DNA of 47,756 bases from Candidatus Woesearchaeota archaeon (GTDB lineage Archaea > Nanobdellota > Nanobdellia > Woesearchaeales > UBA9642). The stretch is taken from assembly GCA_026002815.1 (NCBI GenBank), contig BPGB01000012.1, positions 1-47,756 on the forward strand. Direction: 5' to 3'. Below, piece by piece: positions 24,529-32,435 of this stretch. The translations under genes and the position numbers were made by a program. The stretch's first letter is position 1. Each line of letters starts with the position of its first letter. Under the pieces are notes generated by a model. It did not search any database. It saw only the letters and a list, made by a program, of their open reading frames with translations, and was not told where the DNA came from.

Positions 24529-26031
24529 TTATGGTCTTAGTCCGTTTATGTAGTATGGTTTGTGGTTTCTTCCTATTTTTATTAGTTTTTTTTCGTCGTT
24601 GTTTGGTCTTTTTGTTGGTCCTATTCTGTTTCCTGCTGTGGTGTATTGTAGGTAGTTTTGGTTGTTTATTGGGTTTACTAGTTCTGTTATGTATCTTTGT
24701 ATGTTTAATGCTATGTATTTTTCTATGTTTTCTGTTGTTGTTACTTTGTTTGTGTCTATGTATATTTTTGCTCCTATCATTGTGGAGTGTGATGAGGAGT
24801 ATATGTATGTTAGTACGCTGTTATATCCATATGTTTGTGTGCTGTCTGTCCATATTATTTTCATTGCGCTTATTCCGTTGTTGAAGTTTGGTTCTATGTT
24901 TATTGGTGTTTCTTGTATTAGGCTGTCTGGGTGTATGTTTAGTGAGTCTTGGAAGTATTGTATTATGTTTCTTGCGCTTGTTATTCCTCCTGTTGGTGCG
25001 TTGCTTGAGTCTATGTATATTTTTATTGGGTATTGTGTTTTTCCGTGTTGTAGGTTTTGCCATTCTCCTTCTACTCTTGCTCCGTACCATAGTAGGTCTC
25101 TTATTGTGTTTATGTTTGGTATTATTGGGTATTCTGGGTCTGTTATTGGGTTTTCTAGTTGTATTCTTGGTATTAGTGTGAAGTCTTTGCTTATGTTTTC
25201 TGCATATGGTTCTACATCTCTGTCTTTGTAATTGTGGTATTGGTTGTTTGGGTCTTGGAATTCTCTTGCTATTAGTAGTTGTTCTGTTGTTTTTTCTATG
25301 GTTTTTGTTGTTGTTTCTGTTATTTGTTCTTGTGTTTTTCCTTTTTTTACGTAGTGGTTTTTTCCGTCGTTTATGTGTATGTTTGTGTATGTTTTGTTGT
25401 CTATTTCTATTTTTGTTATTGTTTCTCCTATTGGTAGTTTTAGGTTTATTGTTTCTGTTCCGTTTATTTCTTTTTCTGTTGTTCTTGTTATTTCTTTTCC
25501 TTGTATGTCGTATGTTGTTATTTTGATTTTTTTGTAGTTGTTGACTGTTATTTTTGCTGTTCCGTTTATGTATTTTATTGTTCCGATGTTTTTTGTTTCT
25601 TTTTGGTCTTTTATTCCTGTTATTGTGAATGTGTAGTATCCTTCAGAGTTTGTTTGTACTGGTCCTATTGTGTCTGTTGGGAATGGGTTGTATGTTACTA
25701 GTTTTGTTTCTATTCCTTGTATTGGTTGTGTTGTTAGTGCGTCTGTTATGTATCCGTCTTTTATGTATTCTTCTAGTGTTGTTTTTTGTATTTTTTTTGT
25801 GTTGTTTGTTTTTGGTTTGTAGTTTTTCATGAATTCGTTTAATTTGTGTTCTGGTATTATTATGTTGTCTCCTTCTTGTATTATTTCTGTTGGTGGTTTG
25901 TGTTGTTTTGTGTTGTTTTGTGTTGTGTTGTTTTGTGCTTTTGTTGTGTTTATGAGTGTTAGTCCGCTGATTATTCCTATTCCGATGTATTTTATGATGT
26001 TGTTTTGAATGTTTTTTATAGTGTTTTTCAT
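24529..26031 (-). CDS. Secreted multidomain protein, paralog A
   Basis: 500 aa. Residues 1-32 are an export signal (basic N-terminus, hydrophobic core, cleavage probably after T-K-A). A Thr/Asn-rich linker follows, then a region like carboxypeptidase-regulatory or bacterial cell-surface beta domains (Y-I-T-D-A-L-T-T-Q-P-I-Q-G, later N-S-E-G-Y-Y-T-F). A module specific to this copy occupies about 157-228. The C-terminal 230 residues resemble a matrixin-like metalloprotease fold, but the expected H-E-x-x-H position reads N-I-Q-R-Y, so it is probably not catalytic. Codons end almost only in A or C, unlike neighbours. It lies 12 bases after paralog B with no visible ribosome binding site. Likely a cell-surface or secreted binding protein; function unknown. 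Confidence 0.8.
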   Translation of the reverse strand: MKNTIKNIQNNIIKYIGIGIISGLTLINTTKAQNNTTQNNTKQHKPPTEIIQEGDNIIIPEHKLNEFMKNYKPKTNNTKKIQKTTLEEYIKDGYITDALTTQPIQGIETKLVTYNPFPTDTIGPVQTNSEGYYTFTITGIKDQKETKNIGTIKYINGTAKITVNNYKKIKITTYDIQGKEITRTTEKEINGTETINLKLPIGETITKIEIDNKTYTNIHINDGKNHYVKKGKTQEQITETTTKTIEKTTEQLLIAREFQDPNNQYHNYKDRDVEPYAENISKDFTLIPRIQLENPITDPEYPIIPNINTIRDLLWYGARVEGEWQNLQHGKTQYPIKIYIDSSNAPTGGITSARNIIQYFQDSLNIHPDSLIQETPINIEPNFNNGISAMKIIWTDSTQTYGYNSVLTYIYSSSHSTMIGAKIYIDTNKVTTTENIEKYIALNIQRYITELVNPINNQNYLQYTTAGNRIGPTKRPNNDEKKLIKIGRNHKPYYINGLRP

Positions 26032-26043
26032 TTTTTTTAGAAT

Positions 26044-27564
26044 TTATGGTCCTAGTCTGTTTGTGTAGTATGGTTTGTGGTTTCTTCCTATTTTTATTAG
26101 TTTTTTTTCGTCGTTGTTTGGTCTTTTTGTTGGTCCTATTCTGTTTCCTGCTGTGGTGTATTGTAGGTAGTTTTGGTTGTTTATTGGGTTTACTAGTCCT
26201 GTTATGTATCTTTGTATGTTTAATGCTATGTATTTTTCTATGTTTTCTGTTGTTGTTACTTTGTTTGTGTCTATGTATATTTCTCCTCCTATGAATACGT
26301 CGTGTGATGAGGAGTATATGTATGTTAGTACGCTGTTATATCCATATGTTTGTGTGCTGTCTGTCCATATTATTTTCATTGCGCTTATTCCGTTGTTGAA
26401 GTTTGGTTCTATGTTTATTGGTGTTTCTTGTATTAGGCTGTCTGGGTGTATGTTTAGTGAGTCTTGGAAGTATTGTATTATGTTTCTTGCGCTTGTTATT
26501 CCTCCTGTTGGTGCGTTGCTTGAGTCTATGTATATTTTTATTGGGTATTGTGTTTTTCCGTGTTGTTGGTAGTTCCAGTATCCTTGTACTCTTCCTCCGT
26601 ACCATAGTAGGTCTCTTATTGTGTTTATGTTTGGTATTATTGGGTATTCTGGGTCTGTTATTGGGTTTTCTAGTTGTATTCTTGGTATTAGTGTGAAGTC
26701 TTTGCTTATGTTTTCTGCGTATGGTTCTACATCTGAATCTGAGTATGTGTGGTATTGGTTGTTTGGGTCTTGGAATTCTCTTGCTATTAGTAGTTGTTCT
26801 GTTGTTTTTTCTATGGTTTTTGTTGTTGTTTCTGTTATTTGTTCTTGTGTTTTTCCGTAGTTGTATTTTTGTCCTGTTTTTAGTATTTTGTTATTGTATT
26901 GTTTTCCGTTTATTGTTGTTTGTAGTATGTATATTCCGTTTGTTAGGTTGTTTATGTTTATGTTTATTGTTTTTTGTTTTGTTTCTTCGTTTAGTAGTGT
27001 TTTTATTTCTTGTCCTAGTTGGTCGTATATTTTTATTTGTACTTTTGATGGTGTTTTTAGGTTTAGTTCTATTGTTGGTGTGTTTATTGTGTTGTATTTT
27101 ATTGTTCCGATGTTTTTTGTTTCTTTTTGGTCTTTTATTCCTGTTATTGTGAATGTGTAGTATCCTTCAGAGTTTGTTTGTACTGGTCCTATTGTGTCTA
27201 TTAGTGTTATGAAGTCGTATAATAGTAGTTTTGTTTCTATTCCTTGTATTGGTTGTGTTGTTAGTGCGTCTGTTATGTATCCGTCTTTTATGTATTCTTC
27301 TAGTGTTGTTTTTTGTATTTTTTTTGTGTTGTTTGTTTTTGGTTTGTAGTTTTTCATGAATTCTTCTAGTTTGTGTTCTGGTATTATTATGTTGTCTCCT
27401 TCTTGTATTATTTCTGTTGGTGGTTTGTGTTGTTTTGTGTTGTTTTGTGTTGTGTTGTTTTGTGCTTTTGTTGTGTTTATGAGTGTTAGTCCGCTGATTA
27501 TTCCTATTCCGATGTATTTTATGATGTTGTTTTGAATGTTTTTTATAGTGTTTTTCATTTTCAT
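26044..27564 (-). CDS. Secreted multidomain protein, paralog B
   Basis: 506 aa, almost identical to paralog A except for one exchanged module and several short patches. The module at about 158-230 (V-Q-I-K-I-Y-D-Q-L-G-Q-E-I, then L-T-N-G-I-Y-I-L-Q-T) resembles a bacterial type IX secretion C-terminal sorting domain, here placed internally. The rest matches paralog A: signal peptide, regulatory-like beta domain and a metalloprotease-like C-terminal region without H-E-x-x-H. It is promoter-proximal: ACTTTATAAATATATT near 27585-27600 lies about 26-30 bases from the ATG at 27564, so it is probably leaderless. A second ATG at 27558 aligns with the start of paralog A. The export signal and domain style suggest bacterial ancestry, by inference. 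Confidence 0.8.
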   Translation of the reverse strand: MKMKNTIKNIQNNIIKYIGIGIISGLTLINTTKAQNNTTQNNTKQHKPPTEIIQEGDNIIIPEHKLEEFMKNYKPKTNNTKKIQKTTLEEYIKDGYITDALTTQPIQGIETKLLLYDFITLIDTIGPVQTNSEGYYTFTITGIKDQKETKNIGTIKYNTINTPTIELNLKTPSKVQIKIYDQLGQEIKTLLNEETKQKTINININNLTNGIYILQTTINGKQYNNKILKTGQKYNYGKTQEQITETTTKTIEKTTEQLLIAREFQDPNNQYHTYSDSDVEPYAENISKDFTLIPRIQLENPITDPEYPIIPNINTIRDLLWYGGRVQGYWNYQQHGKTQYPIKIYIDSSNAPTGGITSARNIIQYFQDSLNIHPDSLIQETPINIEPNFNNGISAMKIIWTDSTQTYGYNSVLTYIYSSSHDVFIGGEIYIDTNKVTTTENIEKYIALNIQRYITGLVNPINNQNYLQYTTAGNRIGPTKRPNNDEKKLIKIGRNHKPYYTNRLGP

Positions 27565-27676
27565 ATTCTGTTATATGCTTTAATATATTTATAAAGTTTA
27601 TCATTTTGTAGTCATTAAAGAGTAGGTATAGAATATTATTTTTACTTTTAATAATTTAAATGCATTGATACATTAA

Positions 27677-27686
27677 CTTTTTAAAC
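27677..27686 (+). promoter_or_regulatory. TATA box of orc1/cdc6
   Basis: CTTTTTAAAC lies about 27 bases before the ATG at 27708, the distance expected for a leaderless archaeal transcript. No origin-recognition-box repeats were recognised around it. Confidence 0.5.
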
Positions 27687-27707
27687 ATTAATTAAACTAC
27701 TTAGTTT

Positions 27708-28769
27708 ATGGGTATTTATGATGATTTTCTAAAAAATAACGAATCCTTGTTTAAAAACGAGTATGCTCTAGATTATAATTTTGTCCCAAAAATAGTTCCT
27801 TACAGGGAGGCACAACAAAGATATCTTGCTTCTTGTATTAGGCCATTATTGGCAGACCATAGCGGTAGAAATGTTCTTATTCATGGTCCTCCAGGTGTTG
27901 GTAAAACTGCTGCTTTAAAGCATTTGATTAAAGAGTTAGAAGAAAGTGATGAGCTATATGATAAACTTGAAATAATATATGTAAACTGTTGGCATAAGAA
28001 CACTACTTATAAGATTGCACTTGAAATATGTGATATTATAGGATACGCGTTTGTTCAAAACAAGAACACTGAAGACTTATTCAAGATAATAGAGCAGATA
28101 ATTAATAAAAAAGCAGCAATATTTATATTTGATGAAATTGATAAGTCAGAGGATACGGATTTTCTATATATACTTGCTGAAAATATTTTAAGAAAATCTA
28201 TATTTTTAGTTACTAATTATAAATCATGGATACATGAACTTGATGATAGGATAAGATCAAGGTTGCTTCTTGAACAAATAGAATTTCCACAATATAATTA
28301 TGATGAAATGCTAGGTATTTTAAAGCAAAGAGTAGAGTATGCATTTTATGAGGGTTGCTTTTCGGAAGAAGAATTAAAAATAATAGCTTCTAAGGCATCG
28401 GAACTTAAGGATATAAGAATTGGTTTATTCTTATTGAAGGAAAGCGCACTAATCGCTGAAGAAAAATCTTCTAGAAAAGTTAGTCTGGAACATGTTCAAT
28501 CTGCCATAAGAAAAATAGACCAATTTACTATAAAAAACACAGATGAACTTGATGATGAATCAAAGGCAATTCTTAAAATAATAAAAGATAACTCAGGAAA
28601 AAAGATAGGAGACCTTTATAGAATTTATGAAAAGGCAGGTGGAAAGATAAGTTATAAAACGTTTCAGAGAAAAATAAGTAAATTAGATGAGGGGAAATTT
28701 ATATCTCTTGAGAGAACTTATTCTGGAGGTAATACCACTATTGTTAATAAAAAACTTACTGAGTATTAA
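27708..28769 (+). CDS. cdc6: Orc1/Cdc6 replication initiator
   Basis: AAA+ initiator that binds origins and loads the MCM helicase. Walker A is G60-P-P-G-V-G-K-T-A68, Walker B I-F-I-F-D142-E143, and the sensor 2/lid helices follow near 240. A winged-helix DNA-binding domain occupies about 285-353. At 353 aa it is shorter than many archaeal Orc1 proteins but complete. Archaeal origins usually lie beside this gene; the flanking spacers (27565-27707 and 28770-29024) were inspected and showed no clear origin boxes. Confidence 0.93.
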   Translation: MGIYDDFLKNNESLFKNEYALDYNFVPKIVPYREAQQRYLASCIRPLLADHSGRNVLIHGPPGVGKTAALKHLIKELEESDELYDKLEIIYVNCWHKNTTYKIALEICDIIGYAFVQNKNTEDLFKIIEQIINKKAAIFIFDEIDKSEDTDFLYILAENILRKSIFLVTNYKSWIHELDDRIRSRLLLEQIEFPQYNYDEMLGILKQRVEYAFYEGCFSEEELKIIASKASELKDIRIGLFLLKESALIAEEKSSRKVSLEHVQSAIRKIDQFTIKNTDELDDESKAILKIIKDNSGKKIGDLYRIYEKAGGKISYKTFQRKISKLDEGKFISLERTYSGGNTTIVNKKLTEY

Positions 28770-29024
28770 TTAAACTTATGTTTGTGTTTTTAATAATTTA
28801 ATTTTATTTTTTAAATTCATTTTATAAATTAACTATTCTAGTATATGTATTAATTTTCTATTATATATTAGTAGTATTTTGATTAATGATTAATCTTTTA
28901 TAAAATACGCTTATTTTAATTTTAAAGAGGTTATCCTAAAGCATTTAAATAACGTTCAATTTTCAATAAGATACATTAGAACGCCTCACTGGACACATTA
29001 GACATTCTCGCACAGGGTATTTAA
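28770..29024. other. Spacer after orc1/cdc6 with a GC-richer islet and two TATA boxes
   Basis: Mostly AT-rich, then a GC-richer patch at 28981-29016. A TATA-like GCATTTAAATAAC (28941-28953) precedes the patch and GTATTTAAATGAT (29018-29030) follows it. ACATTAGA occurs at 28973-28980 and 28995-29002. A short RNA starting near 28975 is possible but unproven. It is also a candidate place for the replication origin, because it is next to cdc6. Confidence 0.4.
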
Positions 29025-29072
29025 ATGATAAGAGCGGTTGATTATTGTTGCGTGAATAGGAGGAAAAAATGA
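29025..29072 (+). CDS. Upstream micro-ORF (15 aa), coupled to the next gene
   Basis: ATG ATA AGA GCG at 29025, preceded by CAGGG at 29012-29016. The frame ends in TGA at 29070-29072, which overlaps the ATG of the 100-aa gene (ATGA). The AGGAGG ribosome binding site of the next gene lies inside it. The peptide contains Cys-Cys and a basic end. It could be a translated leader controlling the next gene or a chance frame. Confidence 0.35.
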   Translation: MIRAVDYCCVNRRKK

Positions 29073-29371
29073 GAGAGAAAAAAATTGGAGAGAAAAAAAA
29101 CTATATGCAAACAAAGGGTATAAATTGTGAAAAATACGAAATAATTGGTAAAATAGAAAATGAAATGAGTTCTTCAAAAATGAATTCATTATCAACAGAT
29201 TTTTGTAGCTTTTTTTTAGATGATGAGTTTCTTAATGATGATAATTTTCTTAATGATGAGTCATTATTGAAATTAGGGTATTATAATTACGAGTATTTTA
29301 AAGATGAAGAATACCTAGATGGTTTATTCTACTCGCAAATCGAAAACATAATCAGGGGGTGTAGAATATGA
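29069..29371 (+). CDS. Acidic hypothetical protein (100 aa)
   Basis: A strong AGGAGG (29058-29063) lies six bases before the ATG. The N-terminal half is basic and polar; the second half is acidic and aromatic with a repeated F-L-D-D-E, F-L-N-D-D, F-L-N-D-E pattern, then Y-Y-N-Y-E-Y-F-K-D-E-E-Y-L. There is no membrane segment. It overlaps the 27-aa ORF by ATGA. No family recognised. Confidence 0.6.
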   Translation: MREKKIGEKKNYMQTKGINCEKYEIIGKIENEMSSSKMNSLSTDFCSFFLDDEFLNDDNFLNDESLLKLGYYNYEYFKDEEYLDGLFYSQIENIIRGCRI

Positions 29372-29451
29372 ATAAAAGAATAGTTGAATTATTAGAAAAA
29401 TATGAAAATAGGGATTTCATTTATGACAGAATAGAAGAACTTATAGTATAA
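29368..29451 (+). CDS. Micro-ORF (27 aa) overlapping the 100-aa gene
   Basis: ATG at 29368 overlaps the upstream stop (ATGA) and is preceded by CAGGGGGTG at 29353-29361. The peptide is amphipathic and charged (M-N-K-R-I-V-E-L-L-E-K-Y, ending E-E-L-I-V). It is likely translated by coupling with the 100-aa gene. Function unknown. Confidence 0.5.
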   Translation: MNKRIVELLEKYENRDFIYDRIEELIV

Positions 29452-29601
29452 TTTTTTATAATTTATTTATCTTTATAATTTCTATAATCAAATTTTATAG
29501 TATTTATCTATTTATAGTATTTATTATATTATTTATTTCTTCGAATATATCCTATTATATATTTCAATAACTTTTTAAATAAATATTTATTGCTATTTTT
29601 T

Positions 29602-30231
29602 ATGATTGTTTTAAACTTCGATGAATTTAATATTCATAGAAAAGTAATATTAGAAGAATTAAGAAAATCAATATTTGTATATCCAACAGATACAATATAT
29701 GGTCTTGGTTGTAATGCCACTGATGAAAATTTAGTCGCAAGATTACGAAAAATAAAAAATTCTCAACAGCCATTCTCAGTAATAGTTCCGAGTAAAGATT
29801 GGATATATAAAAACTGTGAAGTAACTCAAGAAGCTGAAGAGTGGATAAGAAAACTACCAGGACCTTATACTTTGATATTTAAATTAAAGAATCCGAAGGC
29901 CTTGGCAAAAAATGTTTATCACTCAAATGATATTAAAACAGTTGGTGTTAGGATGCCCAATCATTGGTTTTTAGCAGTTTCATATCAAATGAATCTTCCA
30001 ATAGTAACTACTTCTGCAAATATTTCTGGAAATGATTTTATGACAACTCTTGATGATTTAGATCCTATAATAAGGAATAATGTTGATTATGTATTATATG
30101 AAGGAGAAAAGAAAGGGTACCCGTCTACAATCATTAATTTGACCGACAAAATTTCAATAGAAAAAAGAATTAAACGCAATAGTTTAGAGAATAAGAAAAT
30201 AAATTTTCCAATAAAAGAAATCTCTAAATGA
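29602..30231 (+). CDS. tsaC: Threonylcarbamoyl-AMP synthase (Sua5/TsaC/YrdC)
   Basis: Makes threonylcarbamoyl-AMP for the t6A modification of tRNAs that read ANN codons. The YrdC core has F-V-Y-P-T-D-T-I-Y-G-L-G-C near residue 25, the K-x-R motif region R-K-I-K-N-S-Q-Q-P-F-S near 50, and T-T-S-A-N-I-S-G near 137. At 209 aa it is the short form without the Sua5 C-terminal domain. I start at the ATG at 29602: TTTTTAAATA (29572-29581) is about 25 bases upstream, giving a leaderless mRNA. Confidence 0.92.
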   Translation: MIVLNFDEFNIHRKVILEELRKSIFVYPTDTIYGLGCNATDENLVARLRKIKNSQQPFSVIVPSKDWIYKNCEVTQEAEEWIRKLPGPYTLIFKLKNPKALAKNVYHSNDIKTVGVRMPNHWFLAVSYQMNLPIVTTSANISGNDFMTTLDDLDPIIRNNVDYVLYEGEKKGYPSTIINLTDKISIEKRIKRNSLENKKINFPIKEISK

Positions 30232-30259
30232 AGTCTCTAAATGAAGTCTCTAAATTAAA
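30221..30259. repeat. 13-bp tandem repeat crossing the tsaC stop codon
   Basis: TCTCTAAATGAAG occurs at 30221-30233 and 30234-30246, with a degenerate copy at 30247-30259. The first copy contains the TGA stop of the preceding gene. Confidence 0.8.
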
Positions 30260-30343
30260 TCTATAATTGGACTCTATAAATGAAATATCTAAACGAACTA
30301 TAAACGCGACAGTTTTTAAAAGCTAAAAATTAAGTGGTGGCAT

Positions 30344-30967
30344 ATGAAAATACTTTCTGCAGGCGATTTACATGGAGATATGGGTCTTGTTAAGAAACTC
30401 GCTGAAAAAGCTGAACGTGAAAATGTTGATATAGTAATATTAGCAGGAGACTTAACAGACGAAGATGAACGGACAGAAAATTTGATAGGTCCTTTTCTTA
30501 AGAAGAATAAGAAGGTTTTTATTGTTCCCGGAAATCATGAGAGCCTAGCAACAGCAGATTTCATTGCTCTATTTTATGGTATAAAAAATCTACACGGTTA
30601 TTCAGTTAAAATACCTGATTCAAAAAATCCAAATAAGTATATCGGAATATTTGGTTGTTCAGGAGTAAATATAGGCATACATCAATTAACAGATAAGGAA
30701 GCTTATGACTTATTAAAGAGAGGTCATGATTATGTTAAAGATGCACATATAAAGATAATGGTGAGTCATGTTCATCCTGCTGATTCAAAAATAGAAAAAT
30801 TTACTCAATTTTTCGAGGGAAGCAAAGCTGTTCGTCGAGCTATAGATAAATTTCAGCCAGATATAATGATATGTTCTCATGTTCATGAGGCTGAAGGTCT
30901 TGAAGAGAAGATTGGAAAGACAAGAGTCATTAATGTTGGGACAAAAGGTCATATAATTGATATATAA
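30344..30967 (+). CDS. Metallophosphoesterase
   Basis: Calcineurin-like fold with all metal-binding motifs: G-D-L-H-G-D near residue 7, G-D-L-T-D near 36, G-N-H-E near 63, S-H-V-H-P near 146 and S-H-V-H-E near 179. 207 aa, so a minimal stand-alone domain. The substrate is unknown; close archaeal relatives are uncharacterised phosphodiesterases. GTGGTGG precedes the ATG. Confidence 0.9.
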   Translation: MKILSAGDLHGDMGLVKKLAEKAERENVDIVILAGDLTDEDERTENLIGPFLKKNKKVFIVPGNHESLATADFIALFYGIKNLHGYSVKIPDSKNPNKYIGIFGCSGVNIGIHQLTDKEAYDLLKRGHDYVKDAHIKIMVSHVHPADSKIEKFTQFFEGSKAVRRAIDKFQPDIMICSHVHEAEGLEEKIGKTRVINVGTKGHIIDI

Positions 30968-31126
30968 AAAATCTCACTTCATTTTTTAATTTATGTTTTA
31001 ATATTATTGCTTGTTATGTTTTTAAGTTTATATTTTAAAGTATATTATTATAGGAGACATTATTTCATAAAATTTATAATAAATAATTTTTTCAATTAGT
31101 TATAGATATAAGGAGTATTATTAAAA

Positions 31127-31963
31127 ATGGACATAAATAACATAAATATACATACTAGAATAAAATTGAATGATGGAAAAAAAATTCCTATTCTTGGCTA
31201 TGGTACTTGGCAGATTCCTAACAATGTAGTTGATAATTGCGTTTATACTGCATTAACCGAAGGATATAGGCTTATAGATACTGCTGCAATATATGAGAAT
31301 GAGAGCGGTGTAGGACTAGGTGTAAGAAAGGCAATACAAAGCGGGATTCCAAGAGAAGAAATATTTGTTACAACAAAATTATGGAATACTGACCATGATA
31401 GAATAGAAGAAGCTTTCAATGAAAGTTTAAAGAGACTTAATTTAGAATATATAGACCTATATTTAATGCATTGGCCAGTAATCGGAAAAAGAATAAATAC
31501 ATGGTTGTTCTTTCAAAAATTATTAAAAACTGGAAAAGTAAAATCAGTAGGTGTAAGCAATTTTACTATTAAACAACTAAAAGAGTTAATTGAAAAAACA
31601 GGTATTGTTCCAGTTATTAATCAAGTAGAATTTTCTCCGTGGCTATATCAGAAAGAATTACTAGAATTTTGTAATAAAAATAATATTGTTGTTGAGGCAT
31701 ATAGTCCACTAACAAGGGGAAGAATGCTTGGTGATGAAAAATTAAAAGAAATTGCTTTAAAGTATAATAAGAGTCCAGCACAAATAATACTAAGGTGGGT
31801 TATTCAGCACGGGGTTGTTGTAATACCTAAAAGTACAGATCCTATAAAGATAAGAGAGAATGCACAGGTTTTTGATTTTGAAATAACAGACGAGGATATG
31901 GAAAAATTAGATTCTTTCAATAAGGGTTTGCGTTTTTGTTGGAACCCAGAAGAATTGGATTAA
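31127..31963 (+). CDS. Aldo/keto reductase
   Basis: NAD(P)H-dependent oxidoreductase, 278 aa. The catalytic tetrad is present: Asp51 and Tyr56 (L-I-D-T-A-A-I-Y-E-N-E), Lys84 (T-T-K-L-W-N) and His115 (L-M-H-W-P). The cofactor-binding C-terminal I-P-K-S-T-D-P-I-K-I-R-E-N is near 235. It resembles the 2,5-diketogluconate reductase/prostaglandin F synthase branch. AAGGAG lies upstream of the start. The substrate cannot be deduced. Confidence 0.93.
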   Translation: MDINNINIHTRIKLNDGKKIPILGYGTWQIPNNVVDNCVYTALTEGYRLIDTAAIYENESGVGLGVRKAIQSGIPREEIFVTTKLWNTDHDRIEEAFNESLKRLNLEYIDLYLMHWPVIGKRINTWLFFQKLLKTGKVKSVGVSNFTIKQLKELIEKTGIVPVINQVEFSPWLYQKELLEFCNKNNIVVEAYSPLTRGRMLGDEKLKEIALKYNKSPAQIILRWVIQHGVVVIPKSTDPIKIRENAQVFDFEITDEDMEKLDSFNKGLRFCWNPEELD

Positions 31964-32120
31964 TAATTATTTAATGATTAATAATTCTAATGATTAATAA
32001 TTATCTCATGAGTAATATATTTTAGTAATATTATATACTTTAATACTGTTATATAGAATTTGTATTATAAAGTTTAAATTATTAATTAATATCAGTTGCC
32101 CTTAATATTTGTTTTAGCTA

Positions 32121-32435
32121 TTACTTAATATTAATTTTGTCATTCGAAGAATCGTAATATTGTAAATAAGAATTTCTTCCTTCGTTGAAGAATGCATCAT
32201 ATTTAATAATAATTCTTGGGATTTTTTTAATCGCTTCCTTGCTTTTATCACCAAACTTTAAACTAATATATTCTTTCAATGCATCTCTAAAAAATACTGG
32301 TTGTTCATTGTTTTTAATCGCAATTTGGTAAAGCATCCCCTTATTCTTGAAGAAAATTTCTGCTTCCTCGATGCATTTTTCAAGTATTGATTCAAAGTCT
32401 TCTTTTAGCTGATAATTAATTGATTGTATTATCAT
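32121..32435 (-). CDS. Hypothetical protein (104 aa)
   Basis: A small soluble protein, helical at the N-terminus (L-K-E-D-F-E-S-I-L-E-K-C-I-E-E-A) and ending Y-Y-D-S-S-N-D-K-I-N-I-K. No motif recognised. It lies 195 bases downstream of rtcB on the same strand and probably has its own promoter. Confidence 0.55.
   Translation of the reverse strand: MIIQSINYQLKEDFESILEKCIEEAEIFFKNKGMLYQIAIKNNEQPVFFRDALKEYISLKFGDKSKEAIKKIPRIIIKYDAFFNEGRNSYLQYYDSSNDKINIK

Larger units (their letters stand above)
24402..27564 (-). repeat. Tandem gene array, two full copies and one remnant
   Basis: The unit is about 1.5 kb. The same short spacer (stop, ATTCTAAAAAAA, ATG) separates B from A and A from the remnant. 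Long blocks of A and B are identical at nucleotide level, for example most of 24560-24650 against 26075-26165, and the blocks flanking the exchanged module. Confidence 0.85.

Noticed and set aside
24489-27152. Many long plus-strand and alternate minus-strand frames over the secreted array (for example 24662-25231, 26721-27152, 27167-27604)
   Set aside because: They are antisense or out-of-frame by-products of the A/C-only codon bias. Their products are low-complexity (Leu/Val/Cys/Phe-rich or Arg/Asn/Thr-rich) and have no ribosome binding sites.
24402-27564. Transposon or insertion sequence as the cause of the duplication
   Set aside because: No transposase, terminal inverted repeats or target-site duplications were seen; unequal recombination in a tandem array explains it.
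27565-29024. Replication origin with recognition boxes around cdc6
   Set aside because: The location is right, but I could not find repeated origin-recognition-box-like motifs or a clear unwinding element beyond general AT-richness.
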